Shown here: one piece after another, positions 18,339 through 26,402 of the stretch | How the letters are laid out: each line of letters begins with the position of its first letter | How positions within the stretch are numbered: position 1 is the stretch's first letter | Source: Allotamlana fucoidanivorans | GTDB taxonomy: Bacteria > Bacteroidota > Bacteroidia > Flavobacteriales > Flavobacteriaceae | Length of the DNA: 64,000 nt | Direction of reading: 5' to 3' | Assembly (NCBI RefSeq): GCF_045788535.1 | Contig: NZ_CP074074.1 | Coordinates: 1-64,000, forward strand | Position numbers and translations under genes: made by a program | The notes under the pieces: generated by a model | Told to the model about the DNA's origin: nothing | Seen by the model: the letters and a program-made list of their open reading frames with translations, nothing else | Database searches by the model: none

Positions 18339-19331
18339 ATGATATCATATACCATTGAGGAAATTAACGCTGTTTTAAACGGAATATTGGTTGGCTCAAC
18401 CTCACAAAAAATTGAAGGCCCCGAAGAACTACAAAAAGCTAAAAACCATCATATAACATTTATTGGAAGCGCCAAATACGAAAAGTACTGGGCAGACTCT
18501 GAGGCATGTGCTGCTATAGTTAATGCATCTATTACTATTGAACCAGGCAACAATAAAGCTTTCATAAAAGTACCAAATGCCGATTTAGCCATGGCACGTA
18601 TTTTAGAACTTTTCAACCCAGAGCCGCCTATTTTAGATTTTGATATTCATCCCTCGGCAGTAGTTCATACATCAGCCACTATTGGCAGCAATTGTAAAAT
18701 TGGCCCCCATTGCTATATTGGAAAAGACGTTGTTATTGGTGATAATACCATTCTATATCCAAACGTTTCTATTTTTGATGAAAGTACTATTGGTACTAAC
18801 TCTATAATTTGGTCAGGCACTGTTATTAGAGAACGTTGTGTTATTGGTAATCATTGTATTTTCCATACCAATGTTAGTATTGGTGCTGATGGGTTTGGTT
18901 ACAGACCAAGTGATGACGGACGTGGGTTAGTCAAAATTCCTCAAATAGGAAACGTAATTATAGGTCACCATGTAGAAATAGGCGCAAATACTTGTATTGA
19001 CAGAGCAAAGTTTAGTTCTACTCTAATTGGAGATGGGACAAAAATTGATAATTTAGTTCAAATTGGTCACAATAGTATTTTGGGGCGTTCATGCATCATC
19101 GCTGGACATTCGGGAATATCTGGTTCTGTCACGCTTGGAGATGGGGTTATTATTGGTGGTGCTTCATCTGTTAAAGATCACGTAACCATACATTCAGGCG
19201 CCACGGTTGGAGGAAAATCAGGTGTTATTAGTGATGTGAAATCTGGACAAACCGTATTAGGATTTCCTGCGCAAGAAGCCAGAGAAACACTAAAACAATG
19301 GGCCATAATAAAACGACTAGCAAAAAAATAA
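18339..19331 (+). CDS. lpxD: UDP-3-O-acylglucosamine N-acyltransferase (LpxD)
   Basis: The lipid A enzyme that adds the second 3-hydroxyacyl chain, to the 2-amino group of UDP-3-O-acylglucosamine. The 330-residue protein has an N-terminal uridine-binding domain (about 1-100), a left-handed beta-helix of hexapeptide repeats (about 105-300) and a C-terminal helix. The active-site histidine region appears as VQIGHNSILG, and the GADGFGY turn is typical of LpxD. It is not next to lpxA, lpxC or fabZ here; a PagL-like gene follows 28 bases later. It could be a second LpxD copy. Confidence 0.9.
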   Translation: MISYTIEEINAVLNGILVGSTSQKIEGPEELQKAKNHHITFIGSAKYEKYWADSEACAAIVNASITIEPGNNKAFIKVPNADLAMARILELFNPEPPILDFDIHPSAVVHTSATIGSNCKIGPHCYIGKDVVIGDNTILYPNVSIFDESTIGTNSIIWSGTVIRERCVIGNHCIFHTNVSIGADGFGYRPSDDGRGLVKIPQIGNVIIGHHVEIGANTCIDRAKFSSTLIGDGTKIDNLVQIGHNSILGRSCIIAGHSGISGSVTLGDGVIIGGASSVKDHVTIHSGATVGGKSGVISDVKSGQTVLGFPAQEARETLKQWAIIKRLAKK

Positions 19332-19359
19332 TATAAAAAACAACACTCTTTTTTTATAA

Positions 19360-20541
19360 ATGCAAAATAATATGAAAAAGAACATTACCCGCACAATTAA
19401 AACTATTCTATGGATTACTATATTAATCTTTAGTTTTAAAAATTACATGTATTCGCAAAATGACACTAAAAAAGGCACCTTTAAGACCTTAACTGTGACA
19501 GGTCATTCAGGAGCCCATATTTATACAGGTGAATCACTTTCTGAAAAATTACAATATGGGTATGGTGGTGTGAACTTAAAATTTTCTTGGGTCCCGAACA
19601 AAGAAGACGACTGGTCTTTAGATACAGGATATGCTGCATATGGTATAGGCTTTTATACGGCCAACATTGGCGACCCCGAAGTTTTTGGTAATCCTCATGC
19701 TTTATTTGGTTTTATAAACTTCTTTTTAAGCAAGCCTTATAGACGAAATGTTTTAGAACTAAGTCCGGCATTTGGTCTAACATATAACCTCGAGCCATAC
19801 AACCCTGAAACCAACCCTTTTAATGATGCTATAGGTGCAAAAATGGCTGTTTATTTTAGTGTAGATTTTGTAGGAGCCTATAAGCTTAACCGCGAAATAG
19901 ATCTTATTTACGGCGTTGATTTTAAACATTTTAGTAATGGTAGAACATTCACCCCTAATTTTGGATTAAACATGTTTGGTTTTAACGGAGGTATGCGATA
20001 CAACTTTAATACAAACCAAAAAAGACTTGATAGAGATCCTTATACTACCAATGTTGTGTCTTCCAGATTTATGAGACCTGAACGCCCAAAAACCAGAAAA
20101 AACGACTTCAATAATTCTGTAGATGTATATGCGGCATTAGGTGTGGTTCAAAATGAGGCAGACAAAGGGACCAATAGACAATTTGGTACTTTCTCCGGAA
20201 CCATTGATTACAGAAGATATTTTAATAGAATGCATGGTATTTCTGCGGGGTTAGATTTCTTTTTTGATAATTCCTTATCGGAAAAATACCCAGAAACTTC
20301 TGATCGGTTTTTACTAGCCTTTCATTATGGATATGATTTTATGTTTCAACGATTTGATATTCGCTTAAATGTTGGGCATTACCTTACAGATGACAGAGGT
20401 AAAGGTAATTTCTTTCTAAGACCTGCTTTACAATATGAAATAAGCAAAAGCTTTTATGCCCAATTTGGTTTAAAAACAAGTGCTGGAGCCGCGGCCGATT
20501 GGATTGAATTTGGAGTTGGTATAAAACCGTTTAAGTGGTAA
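19360..20541 (+). CDS. PagL-like acyloxyacyl hydrolase (lipid A 3-O-deacylase family)
   Basis: A 393-residue outer-membrane beta-barrel protein with a signal peptide ending near YSQ (about residue 33). The region KHFSNGRTFTPNFGLN carries the His-Ser pair of PagL-type lipid A deacylases. The C-terminal half (after residue 245) is a further set of beta strands and makes the protein about twice the usual PagL size. The ATG at 19372 is an alternative start. Its place after lpxD supports a function in lipid A modification. Confidence 0.75.
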   Translation: MQNNMKKNITRTIKTILWITILIFSFKNYMYSQNDTKKGTFKTLTVTGHSGAHIYTGESLSEKLQYGYGGVNLKFSWVPNKEDDWSLDTGYAAYGIGFYTANIGDPEVFGNPHALFGFINFFLSKPYRRNVLELSPAFGLTYNLEPYNPETNPFNDAIGAKMAVYFSVDFVGAYKLNREIDLIYGVDFKHFSNGRTFTPNFGLNMFGFNGGMRYNFNTNQKRLDRDPYTTNVVSSRFMRPERPKTRKNDFNNSVDVYAALGVVQNEADKGTNRQFGTFSGTIDYRRYFNRMHGISAGLDFFFDNSLSEKYPETSDRFLLAFHYGYDFMFQRFDIRLNVGHYLTDDRGKGNFFLRPALQYEISKSFYAQFGLKTSAGAAADWIEFGVGIKPFKW

Positions 20542-20574
20542 ACCCCTTAAATAAAACTTCAGTTTTATAAGTAG

Positions 20575-20619
20575 GGAAATAAAAACTCAAATGAATTAAA
20601 ATATGAGTTTTTTATTTCC
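20575..20619. terminator. Bidirectional terminator between the PagL-like gene and the LytTR regulator
   Basis: A 15-bp stem with one bulged T (GGAAATAAAAACTCA with TGAGTTTTTTATTTCC) around a short loop, ending next to the stop codon of the minus-strand regulator. A-rich and T-rich arms serve both convergent units. Confidence 0.7.
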
Positions 20620-21375
20620 TTACTCAAGCCAAGTTTTAAAATCTTTTACACGTTCTCTGGCAACAATAAGCTCTTGGTCTTTGTAGTGTTTCAATTTTAT
20701 TTGAAGTCGGGAATTGGTATAACTCACCATATCATTAATAGCATTTACGTTAACAAAAAACTTTCTATTAATTCTAAAAAACATTTGAGGTTCTAACTCT
20801 CCTTCTAATTGTTCTAATGTGACATCAAGTAAATAGTTTCTATGATCTACGGTATAAACGTATGTTCCCTTATTTTCACTGTAAATGCATTCAATATCAT
20901 CAATATTGATTAATTTTAAATGGTGACCAACTTTTACTGAAAAACGTTTTTTGTATTCTCTATCTATTGGGTTTACAAGCAATTGTTTTATATCACTAAA
21001 ATCTAAAGTTACCACTTGTTTTTGTGGCATCCGTTCTTTGTATTTTTCAACAGCCTTTACAAGCTCCGCTTCATCAATGGGCTTTAATAAATAATCAATA
21101 CTATTAAGTTTAAACGCCTGAAGAGCATATTCATCATAGGCCGTTGTAAATATTATAGCCGATTTAATTTTATGGTTCTCAAAAATTTCAAAGGATAAAC
21201 CATCACTTAATTGAATATCCAAAAAAATCAAATCTGGATGCACATTATTTTGAAACCAATCAATGGACTCTTCAACGGAATGTAACATAACTTCTACTTT
21301 CACACCCAATGTATTTAGTATACGTTGCAAACGTCGTGCTGATGGTTTTTCATCTTCAATAATTATAACTTTCAT
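20620..21375 (-). CDS. LytTR family response regulator
   Basis: A 251-residue regulator with a receiver domain (residues 1-120, phosphoacceptor D53 in FLDIQL, acidic D8, the FTTAYDEYA switch and K in LLKPIDE) and a C-terminal LytTR DNA-binding domain (about 145-250). It is the partner of the LytS-type kinase encoded upstream at 21801-23138, with two small coding regions between them. Targets are not visible. Confidence 0.93.
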   Translation of the reverse strand: MKVIIIEDEKPSARRLQRILNTLGVKVEVMLHSVEESIDWFQNNVHPDLIFLDIQLSDGLSFEIFENHKIKSAIIFTTAYDEYALQAFKLNSIDYLLKPIDEAELVKAVEKYKERMPQKQVVTLDFSDIKQLLVNPIDREYKKRFSVKVGHHLKLINIDDIECIYSENKGTYVYTVDHRNYLLDVTLEQLEGELEPQMFFRINRKFFVNVNAINDMVSYTNSRLQIKLKHYKDQELIVARERVKDFKTWLE

Positions 21376-21388
21376 AACTACTTTATTA

Positions 21389-21454
21389 TCAAGTTGATGT
21401 TTCCTGCTTATCTTCCTTCATATATTCTTGTTCTTGATACGTGTCAGCTTTCAT
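21389..21454 (-). CDS. Small 21-residue ORF in the LytTR operon
   Basis: An ATG-to-TGA frame of 21 codons lies two bases after the stop of the 2TM gene and 13 bases before the response regulator start. The peptide (MKADTYQEQEYMKEDKQETS plus T) is highly charged. Its QEYMKEDKQ resembles the C-terminal tail REYMEKEKHQ of the neighbouring 2TM protein and EQYMNEEMK of the kinase, so it could be the tail left from a deleted second 2TM gene. Whether it is translated is unknown. Confidence 0.35.
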   Translation of the reverse strand: MKADTYQEQEYMKEDKQETST

Positions 21455-21456
21455 AA

Positions 21457-21798
21457 TTAATTATACTTCCCACGTTGATGCTTTTCTTTTTCCATATACT
21501 CTCTCAATTTCCGTTCTTCCCAAGAATTACTGAAAAACAGATTTTTTCCGAAAACACATAATGCATGAAAGACTAGTCCAATTCCCCAAAATATGGGAGT
21601 TGAAAAGGTACCAAAATTCCAGAAATTATTGGTATTCACTCCAATCATAACGATTAAAAAAACATTTACTACAACATACCAGAAGGCATGCCAATAAAAA
21701 CCTTTTTCTTCTTTTAAGCGCTTTTCAGCTCTCAAATAGGCTTCTTCTTTTTTGTAATTTTCACGGTGTTGTTGTATCTCTTGATTTTCCATTTTCAC
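21457..21798 (-). CDS. 2TM domain-containing small membrane protein
   Basis: A 113-residue protein made of one 2TM domain: a charged helix (EAYLRAEKRLKEEKGFYWHA), two membrane segments (about residues 33-53 and 67-87) and the tail WEERKLREYMEKEK. The same domain forms the C-terminus of the kinase encoded two bases upstream. It may modulate the kinase or form a membrane assembly with it. Its biochemical role is not known. Confidence 0.85.
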   Translation of the reverse strand: MKMENQEIQQHRENYKKEEAYLRAEKRLKEEKGFYWHAFWYVVVNVFLIVMIGVNTNNFWNFGTFSTPIFWGIGLVFHALCVFGKNLFFSNSWEERKLREYMEKEKHQRGKYN

Positions 21799-21800
21799 CT

Positions 21801-23138
21801 CTAGTTTTCATTTTTCATTTCTTCATTCATATACTGTTCAATCTTACGTTTTTCCCAGCTTCTTCCAAAGGCACCATCATTCACAAAAACGCGAAAAGCA
21901 TGAATGACTATACCGATTCCCCAACCAAACATTGGAAACCAAAACCACTTAAATCCCCAGTAGGTTTTGTAATTGATAAAGATTAAAAATGGAATAACTA
22001 TTATATAAGATGCTATACTGCAATAAAAAGCTTTTAGCTCCTCAACATGTTTTCTGGCTCTTAAATAACTATCATCTATTTGGGGTTGTGATTTTGATCT
22101 CATAACTGATATTTGTTTGGTAAGCATTGGTATAGACACAGCAAAATGATTACTATCTTTATCTATACTTACTTGCTTATTTGTTAATAAATCGTAGCGT
22201 TGTTTGATATTACTCAAACCTACTCCGCTACTTTTTTTGACTATTTGTTTTGGCTGAAGGTTATTTTGAACTACCAAACTACCTTCGTCTTCATATATGT
22301 TTATATGGAGAGGCTTGCTAGCGGTAACCATATTATGTTTTACGGCATTTTCAAGTAACAGCTGTAAAGATAAAGGCACCACTTTACTATCAGGGTTTGA
22401 CGCCTGCTCAGGCATTGTAAAAACTATGCTATCTTCAAAACGCATTTTTAATAAAGACATATAGGTTTTGGCAAATTGTAACTCTTCATCAACGGTTACT
22501 AGTTCTTTATTTTTTTGCTCTAGCACATAACGGTATACTTTGGATAAACCCGTTGTAAATTTTTGTGCATTTTCAGGGTTTTCTTCAATTAGGCTTGTTA
22601 ACACATTTAAGCTGTTAAATAAAAAATGAGGATCTAGTTGATTTTTTAAGGCATCAAATTTTGCACTTGCAGTACCAGCAATAACTTTTTGCTCTTTTAT
22701 TCTGTTTTGTTGATACCGGTTGTAAAAATAAATACTGTGAAAAACTGTTACCATAGCCAATGTAATCCATAATCCAAATTGGTAATCACCTAATTCATCT
22801 TGGGCAAGAAACTCTTCAAAAGAAATACCAACATACAATACCGCAGTTGCAGCTCTTAATAAAAATAGACCAATTAAGGTTAAAACCACACATCCAACCA
22901 CACCAATAAGTACCCGCTTTGTAGTATCTCCTTTTTTCCATTGACGTTGTTCTAGATAATCAAAGAAAAACATGTTGGTGTATCCTAATACAAAAGAATA
23001 CAATTGATAAAAAGCAAACGCGATAAAAAAGCTTTTACTACTCTTATACTGAAAACCATTTGAAAGGAAACTTCCAATAATGAACACCACCACACCAATG
23101 GCAAATGCAACTATTATATTTCTAACTGATTTTCTCAC
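21801..23138 (-). CDS. LytS/YehU-type sensor histidine kinase with C-terminal 2TM domain
   Basis: A 445-residue kinase with four N-terminal helices (about 7-140), a His_kinase domain with phosphoacceptor H171 in DPHFLFNSL, an ATPase region with LLLENAVKHN (N box) and SSGVGLSNIKQRYDLL (G box), and an added 2TM domain at about 350-440 ending in WEKRKIEQYMNEE. The last domain places the C-terminus back at the membrane, which is unusual for this kinase type, and is homologous to the separate 2TM protein that follows. The signal is unknown. Confidence 0.92.
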   Translation of the reverse strand: MRKSVRNIIVAFAIGVVVFIIGSFLSNGFQYKSSKSFFIAFAFYQLYSFVLGYTNMFFFDYLEQRQWKKGDTTKRVLIGVVGCVVLTLIGLFLLRAATAVLYVGISFEEFLAQDELGDYQFGLWITLAMVTVFHSIYFYNRYQQNRIKEQKVIAGTASAKFDALKNQLDPHFLFNSLNVLTSLIEENPENAQKFTTGLSKVYRYVLEQKNKELVTVDEELQFAKTYMSLLKMRFEDSIVFTMPEQASNPDSKVVPLSLQLLLENAVKHNMVTASKPLHINIYEDEGSLVVQNNLQPKQIVKKSSGVGLSNIKQRYDLLTNKQVSIDKDSNHFAVSIPMLTKQISVMRSKSQPQIDDSYLRARKHVEELKAFYCSIASYIIVIPFLIFINYKTYWGFKWFWFPMFGWGIGIVIHAFRVFVNDGAFGRSWEKRKIEQYMNEEMKNEN

Positions 23139-23451
23139 ACTTCTTATTTCTTAAATTTAATATCTTTTTAAACTACACCAAGCTATATTTCTTCTCTTTT
23201 CACCTTACTAAATTCTACCATTAAATTTTGCAAAAAAACGCAACAGCCTATTTTGTTTGTTCCTTGTTTTGTATGGTGTTAATTATGTAGCAAATATGAC
23301 ATAACTAAATGATATGATAAAAATCGTTTTACCCAATTGTTCATTTTATCAGATGAATTGTTACTTTAAAATTATAAAAACAAAAAGACAGCCTAAAAAA
23401 AATTTTAGACTGTCTAACTGATTTTAAATCTGACTAATTCAAAAAATATCG
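23139..23451. other. Intergenic region upstream of the histidine kinase
   Basis: This 313-base AT-rich stretch separates two minus-strand genes. It contains the terminator of the tonB gene at 23386-23415. The remaining 247 bases should hold the kinase promoter; CATATTTG read on the minus strand near 23290-23297 matches seven of eight -7 bases. I see no coding frame or RNA gene. Confidence 0.5.
23386..23415 (-). terminator. Terminator of the tonB gene
   Basis: On the minus strand AGACAGTCTAAAA pairs with TTTTAGGCTGTCT, a 13-bp stem with one mismatch, followed by TTTTTGTTTTT. It lies about 37 bases after the tonB stop. Confidence 0.75.
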
Positions 23452-24180
23452 TTATCCTTCTTGAAACTTAAAGAAGATAGGAATTGCATAAGCAACTTTT
23501 ACGGGTTTACCTCTTTGTTTACCTGGTTGCATTTGAGGTAGTTTACTAATGATGCGTTCTGCTTCTTTTTCTAGAATCTTATCTGGTCCCCTAGATTTTA
23601 TACCTGTAATATATCCGTTTGAGCCAATCACAAAAATCACAGAAACTCGGCCTTGAATACCTAAATCAAGTGCTTCTTGCGGATAGGTAAAATGATTCTT
23701 AACATGAGCCTGCATTTTTTCTTGAAAACATGCTTTCGTCTTTTGCTTTGATAAACCTTCGCAGCCAGGAAAAACAGGTACATCTTCTATAACAGCAAAG
23801 GCTACTTGAACCTCTTCTTCAACTTCTTCAACAACTACATCACTCACTTCAACGGGATCGGCAATAGCCGTTTCTTGAGTAATTTCTGTACTTTCAATTA
23901 CAGTTTCTTCAATTTCTTTTGAATCATCAACTATTTTCATAGTCTCTGACACAACTGCGGGAGGTGGTGGTGGCGGCGGCGGCGTATTGACATTTACAAT
24001 AGGAATTTCCTCTTCATGTTCTTTATTCATGCTTAGAACTTCAATTTCAACATCTTCCTTATCATATGTTTTATATTCTATTAACTGCCAAGATAATAAT
24101 AGCATCAAGTTTAATCCTATAGCAAAATACAAGCTGCTATTTCTCCCAATTTCCATCTCTGGGTTTTTTTTAGCTTTCAT
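23452..24180 (-). CDS. Energy transducer TonB
   Basis: A 242-residue protein with one N-terminal helix (about residues 15-33), a periplasmic region with an eight-proline run (about 67-75) and a long acidic Glu/Val linker, and a C-terminal TonB domain (about 165-240, with GRVSVIFVIGSNGYITG and the late AIPIFFKF). TonB passes proton-motive force from ExbB/ExbD to outer-membrane receptors. No exbBD or receptor gene is adjacent. An FNR-like site lies upstream at 24258, hinting at oxygen-linked expression. Two cysteines in PGCEGLSKQKTKAC lie just before the TonB domain. Confidence 0.9.
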   Translation of the reverse strand: MKAKKNPEMEIGRNSSLYFAIGLNLMLLLSWQLIEYKTYDKEDVEIEVLSMNKEHEEEIPIVNVNTPPPPPPPPAVVSETMKIVDDSKEIEETVIESTEITQETAIADPVEVSDVVVEEVEEEVQVAFAVIEDVPVFPGCEGLSKQKTKACFQEKMQAHVKNHFTYPQEALDLGIQGRVSVIFVIGSNGYITGIKSRGPDKILEKEAERIISKLPQMQPGKQRGKPVKVAYAIPIFFKFQEG

Positions 24181-24257
24181 GATAATATGCTTTAAATTGA
24201 TAAACTCTTTTCTTTTAATCCATATATTAAATTTATCAAATTCTCATTTTATACGCT

Positions 24258-24271
24258 ATGATTTTTGTCAT
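24258..24271 (-). promoter_or_regulatory. FNR/CRP-like operator upstream of the tonB gene
   Basis: ATGAT-TTTT-GTCAT, the third copy of the pattern. On the minus strand, 29.5 bp from its centre, the sequence TAAATTTA (24228-24235) matches seven of eight -7 bases, so the spacing seen at ccoS and hemN is kept. The divergent MOSC gene has no -7 element at this distance. Confidence 0.5.
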
Positions 24272-24375
24272 ATTTCTATAAATGCTAAATATTTTAACAA
24301 TTCAATAATTTTTTAGTTGTAAACAGCTATTATGGTTCCTTTTATCTTTCTACTGAAATTACATGTAAAAATGTT

Positions 24376-24383
24376 TACTTTTG
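24376..24383 (+). promoter_or_regulatory. Promoter -7 element for the MOSC gene
   Basis: TACTTTTG is an exact TAnnTTTG match, 64 bases before the MOSC start codon. No good -33 TTG is seen at the usual distance. Confidence 0.45.
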
Positions 24384-24447
24384 AATGAAATCACATGAAG
24401 AAATAGAAATAATACCGACGGAACTTTTTTAACATTTAAATAAACAT

Positions 24448-25086
24448 ATGAAAGTAATATCAACCAATCTCGCTAACCCCACATCTATAGTATGGCAAGG
24501 CCAAGAAGTTACTACAGGAATATATAAAAAACCAAGCTTAAAGCCTATTCTACTTGGTAAAGAAGGCGTTTTAAGTGACGAAGTATCTGATAAAAAAGTA
24601 CATGGCGGTACGTTTAAAGCTTGTTATTTATTTTCTGAATTGCACTATACATATTGGGAAAAACAGTATCCAGATTTAGAATGGGATTATGGCATGTTTG
24701 GTGAAAATTTAACTATTTCTAACCTTGATGAGTCCAAAATTCACGTTGGTGATATTTATAAATTAGGGCAAGCCATAGTGGAGATTACCCAGCCTAGAGA
24801 GCCTTGCTTTAAATTGGCCTACAAATTTGGGACTATTGAGATTATAGAACAATTCATTCATTATGGCTATTCAGGAACCTATGTACGCATCTTGGAAGAA
24901 GGGCTTGTTAAAGTAGGTGATACTCTAAAATTAGTAAAAAAAGCAAAAAACAGTATTTCAACTAAAGACCTTTTTGAACTTATTTTCGCCAAAAACAAAA
25001 ATCAGGAACTATTACAAAAAGTGATTGATAACGAAGCGCTTCCTTTAAAAAAACGACATAAATTGAAAACATTTATAACCCCTTGA
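24448..25086 (+). CDS. MOSC domain-containing protein, YiiM-like
   Basis: A 212-residue protein with a MOSC domain (about residues 10-165). Recognisable parts are KVHGGTFKACYLF near the metal-binding face, GMFGENLTI, and QPREPCFKLAYK, whose cysteine is the conserved MOSC cysteine thought to bind sulfur or molybdenum cofactor. A C-terminal helical extension follows, as in YiiM, which acts on N-hydroxylated compounds. The gene stands alone, 39 bases ahead of the helicase gene. Confidence 0.85.
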   Translation: MKVISTNLANPTSIVWQGQEVTTGIYKKPSLKPILLGKEGVLSDEVSDKKVHGGTFKACYLFSELHYTYWEKQYPDLEWDYGMFGENLTISNLDESKIHVGDIYKLGQAIVEITQPREPCFKLAYKFGTIEIIEQFIHYGYSGTYVRILEEGLVKVGDTLKLVKKAKNSISTKDLFELIFAKNKNQELLQKVIDNEALPLKKRHKLKTFITP

Positions 25087-25101
25087 TGCCATGCTTTGTT
25101 A

Positions 25102-25109
25102 TATCTTTG
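25102..25109 (+). promoter_or_regulatory. Promoter -7 element for the DEAD-box helicase gene
   Basis: TATCTTTG (exact TAnnTTTG, followed by CA) lies 16 bases before the ATG at 25126. It argues against the longer TTG-initiated frame that begins at 25096. Confidence 0.6.
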
Positions 25110-25125
25110 CATCAAATTCATATTA

Positions 25126-26367
25126 ATGTCATTTAAAGACTTACAATTAAGAAAACCGTTATTAAGAGCAGTTGCAGAAACAGGTTATGATTCCCCTACA
25201 CGGGTTCAGGAAAAAACCATCCCTTATGTTTTAGAAAAACGAGATGTTATTGTTTCTGCCCAAACAGGAACTGGTAAAACAGCCGCCTTTGCACTCCCTA
25301 TTTTACAGTTATTACTTGACAAGCAAGATGCTCCTAAAAAAGGAAAAACTATCAAAGCACTCATTGTGAGTCCTACCAGAGAATTAGCACTTCAAATTCA
25401 AGATAATTTTAAAACCTACAGTACCTATACCAATTTAAGAACTACTGTGATTTATGGAGGCGTTTCTATTGATCCTCAAAAGGACGTATTAAATAAAGGT
25501 ATTGATATTTTAATTGCTACACCAGGAAGGCTTTTAGATTTGCATAAACAAGATGTAGTTAATCTGGACTATGTGGAGATTTTGGTTTTGGACGAAGCCG
25601 ATTTAATGCTAGATATGGGCTTTCTTGATGATGTTAAAAAAATTGAACGCTTATGTACACGTGAGAAACAAATTCTCTTATTTTCTGCTACCATTCCCTA
25701 TAAAGTAGAACAGTTGGCCAATAGCATACTACACGACCCTAAACGTATTGAAGTAGCGCAAAATTCATCTACCGCTTCAAATGTAGACCAATTTCTCTAT
25801 TATGTACCTAAACGCAACAAAATAGAATTATGTTTGCATCTGCTAAGAAACACCATAAATGGGCGTATTATAATATTCAGACGAACTAAATTTGGTGTAG
25901 ATAAACTTGAAAAAACGTTAGTAAAAAACGGGTATAAAGTTGACAGTATTCACGGAGATAAAAGTCAAACCGCAAGACAAGAAGCTCTCAATCGTTTTAA
26001 AGATGGTGCCACGAATATTTTAATTGCTACAGATGTTGCGGCACGCGGTATTGATATTAATAATTTAGATGCTGTTATAAATTTCGATTTACCTAATATT
26101 CCTGAAACCTATGTGCATAGAATAGGTAGGACCGCAAGAGCCGGAAATTCTGGACTTGCTGTATCCCTTTGTTCTGCTGATGAAAAAAGCTATATTAAAT
26201 CTATACAACAACTTATTCAATTACACCTAGATGTTATTGATGAACATCCTTACCCTTTAAATCCAAAGGAAAAACCCATAATTCATAAATCCAAAAAAAC
26301 AGGTAGTCAACATAAAAAAGGGCGAAAAAGTCAAGCTTCAAAAAAGAAAAAGAAGCGTTGGTACTAA
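25126..26367 (+). CDS. DEAD-box ATP-dependent RNA helicase (RhlE-like)
   Basis: A 413-residue cytoplasmic RNA helicase with the Q motif (TRVQEKTIP), motif I AQTGTGKT, Ia PTRELA, II DEAD, III SAT, and the second RecA domain motifs including VAARGIDI and HRIGRTARAG. A short basic tail (KKGRKSQASKKKKKRWY) probably binds RNA. I start it at the ATG at 25126; ten codons of in-frame TTG-started sequence upstream overlap the promoter. Likely roles are ribosome assembly or cold-related RNA unfolding. Confidence 0.93.
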   Translation: MSFKDLQLRKPLLRAVAETGYDSPTRVQEKTIPYVLEKRDVIVSAQTGTGKTAAFALPILQLLLDKQDAPKKGKTIKALIVSPTRELALQIQDNFKTYSTYTNLRTTVIYGGVSIDPQKDVLNKGIDILIATPGRLLDLHKQDVVNLDYVEILVLDEADLMLDMGFLDDVKKIERLCTREKQILLFSATIPYKVEQLANSILHDPKRIEVAQNSSTASNVDQFLYYVPKRNKIELCLHLLRNTINGRIIIFRRTKFGVDKLEKTLVKNGYKVDSIHGDKSQTARQEALNRFKDGATNILIATDVAARGIDINNLDAVINFDLPNIPETYVHRIGRTARAGNSGLAVSLCSADEKSYIKSIQQLIQLHLDVIDEHPYPLNPKEKPIIHKSKKTGSQHKKGRKSQASKKKKKRWY

Positions 26368-26402
26368 CGCTTTAATCTATCTAAAAGAATATTGACTAGT
26401 AT

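Noticed and set aside
18650..19240. Tandem short repeats suggestive of an array
   Set aside because: The repeats are the codons of LpxD hexapeptides, not nucleotide repeats with spacers.
23980..24000. GGCGGCGGCGG run
   Set aside because: It encodes the polyproline region of TonB.
24385..24432. 15-codon leader ORF before the MOSC gene
   Set aside because: It begins two bases after the -7 element, too near the expected transcription start to be within the message, and has no repeated or regulatory codon run.
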